A stretch of DNA of 64,000 nucleotides from positions 62,001-126,000 of the forward strand of contig NZ_CABVIX010000007.1 in NCBI RefSeq assembly GCF_902498185.1, read 5' to 3'. The notes beneath the pieces are model-generated. The model ran no database searches, was not told the origin of the DNA, and saw only the letters and a list, made by a program, of their open reading frames with translations. This DNA comes from Pseudomonas fluorescens (lineage in GTDB: Bacteria; Pseudomonadota; Gammaproteobacteria; Pseudomonadales; Pseudomonadaceae). Below are positions 46,617 to 53,192 of the stretch, in pieces (the first letter of the stretch is position 1; every line of letters starts with the position of its first letter). A program made the translations under genes and the position numbers.

Positions 46617-47219
46617 ATGCAGGTCATTCAAGCAAGGTCGGTACGGGTGTGGTTGCTGCTGGCGCTCGCCAGTGTCCTGGCTGGATGCGGGATCAACAAC
46701 ATTCCGCAGAACGATGAGCAGGTCAAGGCTGCCTGGGGCCAGGTGCAGAACCAGTACCAGCGCCGCGCCGACCTCATACCCAACCTGGTCGAGACGGTCA
46801 AGGGCTATGCCCGCCAGGAGCAGGAGACCCTCACGGCCGTGATCGAGGCGCGCGCCAAGGCCACCTCGATCCAGGTCGATGCCAGCACGCTGGACGATCC
46901 GCAGAAGCTGCAGCAGTTCCAGCAGGCCCAGGGCCAGCTGAGCGGGGCATTGAGCCGTCTGATGGTGGTGTCCGAGCGCTACCCGGACCTCAAGTCGAAC
47001 CAGAACTTCCTGGCGCTGCAGTCGCAGCTCGAGGGCACCGAAAACCGCATCGCCGTGGCCCGCCGTGACTTCATTGCCGCCGTTCAGAAATACAATACCG
47101 AGATCCGCACTTTTCCCGGCAGCATCTGGCACAAGGTGATGTACAGCGACCTGAACGTGCGCGAAAGCTTCGAGGCCACCAGCGAGAATGCCGACAAAGC
47201 GCCTGAAGTGAAATTCTGA
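46617..47219 (+). CDS. lemA: LemA-family lipoprotein
   Basis: 200-residue LemA-type protein. A lipoprotein-like leader (MQVIQARSVRVWLLLALASV...LAGC) is followed by the helical-bundle signature QVQNQYQRRADLIPNLVETVKGYARQEQETL and VARRDFIAAVQKYNTEIRTFPGS. Function is not established; the family is usually paired with TPM-domain genes, as here. AGGGAG at 46601-46606 is 10 bp from ATG 46617 but only 1 bp from ATG 46608, so 46617 is taken. Its stop overlaps the next ATG (TGATG), so the genes are co-translated. Confidence 0.9.
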   Translation: MQVIQARSVRVWLLLALASVLAGCGINNIPQNDEQVKAAWGQVQNQYQRRADLIPNLVETVKGYARQEQETLTAVIEARAKATSIQVDASTLDDPQKLQQFQQAQGQLSGALSRLMVVSERYPDLKSNQNFLALQSQLEGTENRIAVARRDFIAAVQKYNTEIRTFPGSIWHKVMYSDLNVRESFEATSENADKAPEVKF

Positions 47220-47968
47220 TGCGTGCGCTGATCGCCTCCTGCTGGCTGGCGTTGTTGCTGGCCAGCGGTCTGGCGCAGGCCGCGCCGACTTTTCCGGCGC
47301 TGACCGGGCGGGTGGTGGACAACGCCCATCTTGTCGACCCCGCCAGCGCCCAGCAGCTTGAGCAGATGCTTGCCGCCCACGAGCAGTCCACCGGCGAGCA
47401 GGTCGTGGTGGTGACGCTGCCCGATCTGCAGGGCTTGCCGATCGAGGACTACGGCTACCAGCTGGGCCGGCACTGGGGCATCGGCCAGCAGGGCAAGGAC
47501 AACGGCGCATTACTTATCGTCGTGCCCAGCGAGCGGCGCCTGCGCATCGAAGTCGGTTACGGTCTGGAGGGCCGGCTGACCGATGCCCAGTCCTCGGTGA
47601 TCATCAACAGCGTGATCACTCCCGCGTTTCGCCGCCAAGCGTACAGCGAGGGCATAATCGCTGGCGTCAGCGCGATGCTCCATGTGCTCGGCGGCGAGCC
47701 GCTGCAGGAAAGTCCCGAGCCGGAGGGCACCCGCGGCTCGGCCATGTTCTCGCTGCTGGTGATGCTGGTGTTCGTCGTGCTGATCATGTCGGGCTTCGGC
47801 TCAGGTGGGGGGCGCGGCCGGGGAGGGCGTGGCGGCGGTCTTGGCGCTGCATTGGGCGGCGCACTGGGCGGTGGTTTCGGCGGTTTCGGCGGCGGCGGCG
47901 GCGGAGGCGGTGGCTTCGGTGGTGGAGGCGGCAGCTTCGGCGGCGGCGGGTCGTCCGGTGGCTGGTAG
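47219..47968 (+). CDS. TPM-domain membrane protein with glycine-rich tail (YgcG family)
   Basis: 249-residue protein: signal peptide (MRALIASCWLALLLASGLAQA), a periplasmic TPM/YgcG domain (about 28-160; LTGRVVDNAHLVDPASAQQLEQML, EQVVVVTLPDLQGLPIEDYGYQLGRHWGIGQQGKDNG), one TM segment (FSLLVMLVFVVLIMSGF, about 177-195) and a low-complexity tail of about 50 residues made of G with scattered F and S. TPM domains are predicted phosphatases or modifiers in membrane maintenance. Second gene of a lemA-TPM-TPM operon. Confidence 0.88.
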   Translation: MRALIASCWLALLLASGLAQAAPTFPALTGRVVDNAHLVDPASAQQLEQMLAAHEQSTGEQVVVVTLPDLQGLPIEDYGYQLGRHWGIGQQGKDNGALLIVVPSERRLRIEVGYGLEGRLTDAQSSVIINSVITPAFRRQAYSEGIIAGVSAMLHVLGGEPLQESPEPEGTRGSAMFSLLVMLVFVVLIMSGFGSGGGRGRGGRGGGLGAALGGALGGGFGGFGGGGGGGGGFGGGGGSFGGGGSSGGW

Positions 47969-47995
47969 AACAACATTCAACGAGATACCGATGGC

Positions 47996-48613
47996 ATGAC
48001 TTTGCTCAAGGAATACGAACAGCGCCAGGTTGCCGAGGCCATTGCCCGGGTCGAACAGCACACCGACGCGGAAATCGTCACGGTGCTGGCCCGGCGCGCC
48101 GACGACTACGCCTACATCCCCTTGCTCTGGGCGAGCCTGGTGGCCCTGGTGGTGCCGGGCCTGCTGCATTTCGCACTGGGCTGGCTGACCATCAACGAGC
48201 TGCTGATGACCCAGTGGCTGACCTTTATCGCCTTGTGCCTGGTGTTTCGCCTGCCGCGCCTGACCACCCGGCTGATCCCGCGCTCGGTACGGCACTGGCG
48301 GGCGTCCAACCTGGCCCGGCGGCAGTTTCTCGAACAGAACCTGCACCACACCGAGGGCGCCACGGGGGTGCTGATCTTCGTGAGCGAGGCCGAGCGCTAC
48401 GTGGAAATCCTGGTCGATGACGGCATCGCGCAGCGCCTGGACAATCAGGTCTGGGCGAGCATCGTTGGGCGATTTACGGCACAGGTTCGCAAGGGCGAGA
48501 CGCTGCAGGGCTTCGTCACCTGCATCGAAGCCTGTGGCGAGGTGCTCAGCGTCCACGTGCCGCTGACCCACCCGCGCAACGAGTTGCCCAACCGCCTGGT
48601 GATCCTCGACTGA
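47996..48613 (+). CDS. Second TPM-domain membrane protein
   Basis: 205-residue protein with an N-terminal half TPM motif (EQRQVAEAIARVEQHTDAEIVTVLARRADDY), two hydrophobic segments (IPLLWASLVALVVPGLLHFAL and TQWLTFIALCLVFRLP, about 41-85) and a second TPM half (HTEGATGVLIFVSEAERYVEILVDDGIAQRL). So the domain is split around a membrane hairpin, the form usual for the partner of YgcG-type proteins. It begins 27 bp after the glycine-rich gene and ends the operon. Confidence 0.85.
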   Translation: MTLLKEYEQRQVAEAIARVEQHTDAEIVTVLARRADDYAYIPLLWASLVALVVPGLLHFALGWLTINELLMTQWLTFIALCLVFRLPRLTTRLIPRSVRHWRASNLARRQFLEQNLHHTEGATGVLIFVSEAERYVEILVDDGIAQRLDNQVWASIVGRFTAQVRKGETLQGFVTCIEACGEVLSVHVPLTHPRNELPNRLVILD

Positions 48614-48712
48614 GCCACGCCCATCGAGAAAACCTGTGCGCAGGCCGGGCATCTACGTAAAATGCCCGGTATTGCGCCCTGCGCCCTCCGTACCTTGAGG
48701 CACTCATTCCCG

Positions 48713-49930
48713 ATGTCCGCCACACCCTCCGCTTCAACCGCGCCGGATGCGCGTGCCCAGTTTCTCGACCTGCTGGACGCCAGCCTGCTGGGAAATACCC
48801 TGGTCAAGCTGGTACTGGCCCGTCCTGTAGGCACCGACGAAACCTTGCAGCGCATCATCGCCAAGCCACTGATGGTCAAGGGTCAGGCGTGCCTGTCGCT
48901 GGTCTACCGTCATCAGACCCGCGACATCACCCGCAACCTGCCGCTGGAGCAGGCCCGCGCGCTGGTGGATGAACTGCTGCCGGCGAGCTTTCGCAATGCG
49001 CACCTGTTCAGCCAGGACGAGGAAGTGCAGCTCAATTTCACCAGGAAAGGCAAGCCGATGCTGCTGCGCCATGGCGCGCAGCAGCCTCGCGAGGCCGCGC
49101 CGGCCGAGCATGACCGCGAGAAAAAGCGCTACCTGGAGCTGGCCCGGCCGTTCCTGCGCGATCTGGGCGTCACCGATCGCCAGGGCGCGCTGATCCCGTC
49201 CATGTCGCGCAAGTGGAAGCAGATCAACAAGTTCATCGAGGTCTTCGACCACGCCCTGTCCAGCGCGCCGCTCGCGGCCGACAAGGCATTGCGGGTGGCC
49301 GACTTCGGGTCGGGCAAGGGCTACCTGACCTTCGCCATGCATGACTACCTTACCGACCGCCTGGCGCGCCAGGCCCAGGTGACCGGCGTCGAGCTGCGCC
49401 AGGACATGGTCGACCTGTGCAACGCTGCTGCCGCACGGCTGGAACAGCCGGGGCTGGTATTCGAGTGTGGCGACGTGCGCAGTGTCGTGCCTGAAGCCAT
49501 CGACGTGATGATTGCCCTGCATGCGTGCGATGTCGCCACCGACTACGCCATCCACACGGGTATCCGCTGCGGCGCGTCGATCATCATGTGCTCGCCGTGC
49601 TGCCACAAGCAGATCCGCCCGCAAATGGCCAGTCCAGGCCTGCTCCAGCCCATGCTGCAATACGGCCTGCACCTGGGCCAGCAGGCGGAGATGCTCACCG
49701 ACAGCTTGCGCGCGCTGTATCTTGAAGCCTGTGGCTACGAGACCAAGGTGTTCGAGTTCATCTCGCTGGAGCACACCAACAAGAACAAGATGATTCTTGC
49801 GGTCAAGCGCAAGTCACCTGGTGATGCGGGTGTACTGCTGGAGAAGGTCGAACAGCTGAAGGCGTTCTACGGGGTAAAGGAGCACTGCCTGGAGACGTTG
49901 CTGCGCGCGGACGGTTTCCTGAGGCCTTGA
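48713..49930 (+). CDS. SAM-dependent methyltransferase
   Basis: 405-residue protein. The SAM-binding motif I is VADFGSGKGYLTFAMHDYL (about 199-217), followed by TGVELRQDMVDLCN (motif II acid). A CxxC-type segment, IMCSPCCHKQIRP, near residue 295 is typical of the methyltransf_32 family found in proteobacteria. The N-terminal 150 residues form a separate domain of unknown role. Substrate unknown, perhaps RNA. ATG 48713 has TTGAGG at some distance (12 bp). Confidence 0.85.
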   Translation: MSATPSASTAPDARAQFLDLLDASLLGNTLVKLVLARPVGTDETLQRIIAKPLMVKGQACLSLVYRHQTRDITRNLPLEQARALVDELLPASFRNAHLFSQDEEVQLNFTRKGKPMLLRHGAQQPREAAPAEHDREKKRYLELARPFLRDLGVTDRQGALIPSMSRKWKQINKFIEVFDHALSSAPLAADKALRVADFGSGKGYLTFAMHDYLTDRLARQAQVTGVELRQDMVDLCNAAAARLEQPGLVFECGDVRSVVPEAIDVMIALHACDVATDYAIHTGIRCGASIIMCSPCCHKQIRPQMASPGLLQPMLQYGLHLGQQAEMLTDSLRALYLEACGYETKVFEFISLEHTNKNKMILAVKRKSPGDAGVLLEKVEQLKAFYGVKEHCLETLLRADGFLRP

Positions 49931-50057
49931 GACCAGGTCTGGATTACATGTAGGACTTGTCCGAGTTCGCCGTAGGGGCCCTCCTATTCGGCTGAAGTGG
50001 CCTAACAGGCCGCGATTCAGGTGCTACGTTCCTGGCTCTCTCGCAAGGAAGTGGCAC

Positions 50058-50111
50058 ATGACCAGGAAGCGTCTCTCTAACCCTGCGATCCATGCCATGG
50101 GGCGCCATTGA
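50058..50111 (+). CDS. 17-residue leader ORF coupled to the PAAR effector
   Basis: ATG 50058 with AAGGAAG at 50045-50051 starts MTRKRLSNPAIHAMGRH, then TGA at 50109-50111, whose last base is the A of the effector ATG (TGATG). The effector itself has no ribosome site, so it probably depends on reinitiation after this peptide. The AMGRH end resembles the SVMGRGIG near the effector N-terminus, so it may be a relic of a longer N-terminus rather than a functional leader. Confidence 0.5.
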   Translation: MTRKRLSNPAIHAMGRH

Positions 50112-51544
50112 TGAGCCGCCGCATGAGCGTAATGGGTCGCGGCATAGGTCTGGATCGTGATGTCACCACGACCGGCGCCGTCTGCCTGAGCAGCCTTCCC
50201 CAGGCCTCACACTCCGGCCGCGGTCTGTTGCGTCAGGGCGACGTGACCACGCCCTGCCCCAAGTGCGGCAAGGTCGGCACTCTACTGGAAGGCGAGCGTC
50301 GCATGTCCTTCCGCGGTGTGCTGGTGGCGCTGGACGGCATGCTTGTGCACTGTGGTTGTCCGATAGGCAGCAACCGCCTGGTAGCACCTGTGACCCTGGC
50401 GGCGGATGCAAGAACCGTCACCTCATCGGTGCCCCCGGTCCCGGCCTCGGCGCAGACACCGCGGCCGGCCACCTCTCCTCGATCCCCGCAGTCCTTCACG
50501 CCATCCGCTCCTGCACAAGGGATCATCTCGAGTCCAGCCGGCGGGCTGGAGCCCGGGTTCTACATCGTTCCCAAGACCCTGTCCTGGTCCCAGTTGCTGA
50601 TGCGCCTGACCGAGCAACAGGGGCCGCAGGTGATCACCCGGCTGCAGCGGCTGAATCCCACCTATCAGGATGGCTTCAAGGCAGGCGAGATCGTCGTGCT
50701 CGGCGATCCGGAGAACTTCACGGCGTGTACACGTGAAGAGGCCGACCTCATGGCGACTGCGGCCCAGGTACGGGAGACGCTGAAACAGCTGTCGATCGAT
50801 GAGGCCAACTTCATGATGCGCCATCAAGGAGAGATTGCCGGCCTCCTGGGAAATGCGAGCCTCTCGATGGGCGTAGGCCAGGTCATGTTGGCCAGGGGGC
50901 TGAGGGAAGTCGAAGACATCCTGCGGCATATCGGGGCGCTGCATCAACGTGAGTTTCGCCTGCACGGGCACCTCAAGAGCCCCGAATTCTTTGCAGCTCG
51001 CCGACAGTTGCTGAACAAGCTCGACGTCAATCTGAAGACCGCGTTCCTGAACAAGGCGCTTGGGCTCGGCAGCTACGACACCCTGCGACGCGACCTGGGT
51101 ATTTCGACCAAAAGCGTGGTGCACCATTGGTCCAAGGCGGGAGGAGCAGGGCAGATAGCAGGGTATGCGACGCATCTCGATAGAGTGGCGCGGGTCTCGA
51201 AGTACTTGAAGTATGGGGGGTATGTAGGAATTGCATTGGGCGGGACGGCGTCAGCCTTGAAGGTGAAGGAGGTATGCAGCAGCGGGGATGTTCAGGCTTG
51301 TGAAAAGGTGCGGTTTACGGAGGCAGGGGCGTTCAGTGGGGGCCTGGCTGGCGGGGCACTAGGCGCCGAGATCGGCGCTTTGCTTGCGCCCACGGTATGC
51401 GCGCCCATAGCGGCGGTAACCATGGGGGTTGGTGGCGCTGTATGTGGTCTGATCATGGTAGGGGGCGGATCGTTTGTTGGTGTACTTGGAGGTGATCACT
51501 TTGGGGAAATGGTGGGCGACTGGATATATAGGATACAGAGATGA
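50111..51544 (+). CDS. PAAR-domain type VI secretion effector with membrane-active C-terminus
   Basis: 477 residues. PAAR-type tip domain at about 30-95: GRGLLRQGDVTTPCPKCGKV and CGCPIGSNRL supply CxxC and CGC ligands for the tip zinc. A Pro/Ser/Thr linker (about 100-140) leads to a LysM-like segment (GFYIVPKTLSWSQLLMRLTE; NPTYQDGFKAGEIVVLGDP), a helical region (about 205-370), and a C-terminal glycine-rich hydrophobic domain (GGYVGIALGGTASALK; AGAFSGGLAGGALGAEIGAL; MGVGGAVCGLIMVGGGSFVG) with glycine-zipper spacing, which suggests pore formation or membrane insertion. No enzymatic toxin motif seen. No VgrG or other T6SS core genes are in the window. The stop overlaps the first immunity gene (ATGA). 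Confidence 0.78.
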   Translation: MSRRMSVMGRGIGLDRDVTTTGAVCLSSLPQASHSGRGLLRQGDVTTPCPKCGKVGTLLEGERRMSFRGVLVALDGMLVHCGCPIGSNRLVAPVTLAADARTVTSSVPPVPASAQTPRPATSPRSPQSFTPSAPAQGIISSPAGGLEPGFYIVPKTLSWSQLLMRLTEQQGPQVITRLQRLNPTYQDGFKAGEIVVLGDPENFTACTREEADLMATAAQVRETLKQLSIDEANFMMRHQGEIAGLLGNASLSMGVGQVMLARGLREVEDILRHIGALHQREFRLHGHLKSPEFFAARRQLLNKLDVNLKTAFLNKALGLGSYDTLRRDLGISTKSVVHHWSKAGGAGQIAGYATHLDRVARVSKYLKYGGYVGIALGGTASALKVKEVCSSGDVQACEKVRFTEAGAFSGGLAGGALGAEIGALLAPTVCAPIAAVTMGVGGAVCGLIMVGGGSFVGVLGGDHFGEMVGDWIYRIQR

Positions 51545-51942
51545 TACTAGACATTGATTCACGGGCATATGATTGGCTTATGGTGACTGGGATCGTTTCT
51601 TTAATCCTCGGCATGATAGGGGTGTCAATCAGCTTTGCAATAGCCTGCAGTCGACATTATGAAGTGGTGAGAAAGCTGATTGATAACAACCCTTATCTTG
51701 ATTATGCCAAGCATATAGGTGGTGCGAATACTCTGTACGCACGATGGCTGGTCGTATGCATGGGGTGCGGAGCTGTTACTCTATCTCGCTCATATATCCG
51801 GCACGGGGTCGTGGATCCTGAAATGCTAAAAGCATTTCCAGTCCGACTCGGAAAGCTGATGCGATATTCCGCAGTTCTTACGGGTGTTGGATATGTCTGT
51901 ATGCTGATCATCGTGGCCGTGCTCAAGATAAATGAAATGTAA
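51541..51942 (+). CDS. Immunity-type membrane protein, copy 1
   Basis: 133-residue protein with three hydrophobic stretches: MVTGIVSLILGMIGVSISFAIAC (about 14-36), ARWLVVCMGCGAVTLS (about 67-82) and YSAVLTGVGYVCMLIIVAVL (about 110-129). It starts in a 4-bp ATGA overlap with the effector stop, the standard placement of a cognate immunity gene, and a membrane location suits a pore-forming toxin. Base composition is poorer in G/C than the chromosome around it. No database family known to me. Nearly identical in its middle to copy 2. Confidence 0.72.
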   Translation: MILDIDSRAYDWLMVTGIVSLILGMIGVSISFAIACSRHYEVVRKLIDNNPYLDYAKHIGGANTLYARWLVVCMGCGAVTLSRSYIRHGVVDPEMLKAFPVRLGKLMRYSAVLTGVGYVCMLIIVAVLKINEM

Positions 51943-52059
51943 TTTCGTATTTTATTGACCATCGCTGATTCAAGAGATCCTGATGAGCTGAAATTTCCCC
52001 GAGTCGCTGGAGCGCCGTGGGAAAAAGATGGGGAGTGGATATATGCGGAGCGGGGATGA
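51943..52059 (+). pseudogene. Orphan effector 3-prime end, cassette 2
   Basis: An open frame from the stop at 51940-51942 reads ...LTIADSRDPDELKFPRVAG then APWEKDGEWIYAERG and TGA at 52057-52059. It has no start codon of its own. Its end resembles the effector end (GDWIYRIQR against GEWIYAERG), and it meets the next immunity ATG through the same ATGA overlap. So it reads as the severed C-terminus of a second effector variant, kept with its immunity gene. Sequence is short, so the assignment is an inference. Confidence 0.6.
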
Positions 52060-52457
52060 TGTTGGACATTAGTTCATGGCCATACAGTTGGCGTATCGCG
52101 GTCGGGCTCGTCCCTTTCATTCTCGGCGTGGCGGGGGTGTCAATCAGCTTTGCAATAGCCTGCAGTCGACACTATGACGTGGTGAGAAAGCTGGTTGATA
52201 ACAACCCTTATCATGATTATGCGAAGTATACAGGTGGTGCGAACACTCTTCACGCACGATGGTTGGTCGTATGTATGGGATGCGGAGCTGTTACTTTATC
52301 TCGCTCACATATCCGGCACGGGCTCGTGGATCCGGAAATGCTAAAAGCATTTCCAGTCCGACTCGGAAAGATGATGCGACTTTCCGCAGTTCTTACGGGT
52401 ACTGGTGGTATCTTACTGTTGGTTTTCTCGGCTGTGCTCAAGCTTAATGAAATGTGA
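52056..52457 (+). CDS. Immunity-type membrane protein, copy 2
   Basis: 133 residues, same length and topology as copy 1. The segment GVSISFAIACSRHY and the stretches ARWLVVCMGCGAVTLSRS and DPEMLKAFPVRLGK are shared exactly or almost so, while the N-terminal 25 residues (MMLDISSWPYSWRIAVGLVPF) and the C-terminal TM (GTGGILLLVFSAVLKLNEM) differ. The start ATG 52056 overlaps the orphan toxin tail stop. An in-frame earlier start at 52017 is disfavoured because it lies inside that tail. Confidence 0.68.
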   Translation: MMLDISSWPYSWRIAVGLVPFILGVAGVSISFAIACSRHYDVVRKLVDNNPYHDYAKYTGGANTLHARWLVVCMGCGAVTLSRSHIRHGLVDPEMLKAFPVRLGKMMRLSAVLTGTGGILLLVFSAVLKLNEM

Positions 52458-52532
52458 CCTGACGTATTATTAGCGTTCTTCGACGCATCGAGTGTTGACC
52501 ATAACAAAATTAAGATATCGACGTCACTGTAA

Positions 52533-52637
52533 AGCCACGCTCTCGAATCAGCCGCTTTGGCATGGGAGCTACGACATGGTGCATCGCGAATCATCGAGGG
52601 GTCGATCGTGGATAACTTATATGAGGGTCTTCAATGA
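52533..52637 (+). pseudogene. Orphan effector 3-prime end, cassette 3
   Basis: After a stop at 52530-52532 an open frame reads SHALESAALAWELRHG then ASRIIEGSIVDNLYEGLQ and TGA at 52635-52637, overlapping the ATG of the third immunity-like gene by ATGA. No start codon. By position it is equivalent to cassette 2, but its sequence does not resemble the other two tails. Confidence is limited by its length; a chance open frame is possible. Confidence 0.45.
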
Positions 52638-52976
52638 TTGAATGGATGAATTGGACACAAGCGTCTAAGTCAATAGCGTTCTTTGTAGCGCTTCTCATAA
52701 GCTTGCTAGGGGTTGCAATAAACTTCTATATCGCAATAAGTAAACATTTTTTTTATGGTAAAAGCGCTATCCAACTGTAAATGGTTCAATGGGCAAGTTC
52801 GCAGTTGGGACGTTACAAGCTATCGATCACGTAATGACTTGGTTACCACCGTGTGCGCTGCCATGATCAACCCTGGATTTGGCATACGCCGTGGGTTAAT
52901 CGATAGCAAGGATATTCAAGATTTCCCAAAATACTTGAAGCGCTGGTTGAGAACATCATTCTGGCTGATGATCTCA
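52634..52976 (+). pseudogene. Immunity-like gene, copy 3, frameshifted at a T8 tract and truncated
   Basis: From ATG 52634 the frame reads MIEWMNWTQASKSIAFFVAL LISLLGVAINFYIAISKHFF and stops soon after. Removing one T from the eight-T run at 52747-52754 joins it to a frame from 52755 (MVKALSNCKWFNGQ...), giving a chain that lines up with copies 1 and 2: SKHFF with SRHYE, GIRRGLIDSKDIQDFPKYLK with YIRHGVVDPEMLKAFPVRLG, and RTSFWLMISG with RYSAVLTGVG. After about 52976 the third TM is missing and GC-rich unrelated DNA begins. Either a decayed gene or a phase-variable one that has also lost its end. Confidence 0.7.
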
Positions 52977-53192
52977 GGCGCATCGCGCCGAGTATTGACC
53001 ACAACCCCTTGGCCGGGTACGCCATGCCGCTTTACCCGGAGCCTTGAATGTTAGTGTCTGGACCGGCCTCTTCGCTGCGTTTCCAGCCAGAATAGCCAAG
53101 CGCAGGTCCGGCGTTGCTTTAAAGAGCGACGTAACACCGGCCACATATCGGAAAGGATCGAGGTCACTCTCTCTGTCAATGTCGCTTGCCAT
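52974..53192 (-). CDS. Possible 72-residue hypothetical protein
   Basis: Begins MASDIDRESDLDPFRYVAGV, runs TSLFKATPDLRLAILAGNAAKRPV and ends with an Arg/Cys-rich tail. The first 45 residues look protein-like; the tail does not. Its ATG overlaps the last codons of the DUF4917 gene by 17 bp, with no clear ribosome site. Its end coincides with the junction where the third immunity copy breaks off. It may be a relic. Confidence 0.3.
   Translation of the reverse strand: MASDIDRESDLDPFRYVAGVTSLFKATPDLRLAILAGNAAKRPVQTLTFKAPGKAAWRTRPRGCGQYSARCA

Noticed and set aside
52948..53048. Frame reading ALVENIILADDLRRIAPSID to LAGYAMPLYPEP and stop
   Set aside because: Looks like a protein end, but overlaps the immunity-3 frame and has no start; could be a relic of a lost gene, not enough evidence.
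52755..53054. Separate 99-residue gene on +
   Set aside because: It is the out-of-frame C-terminal part of the third immunity copy plus 28 unrelated residues; no start signal.
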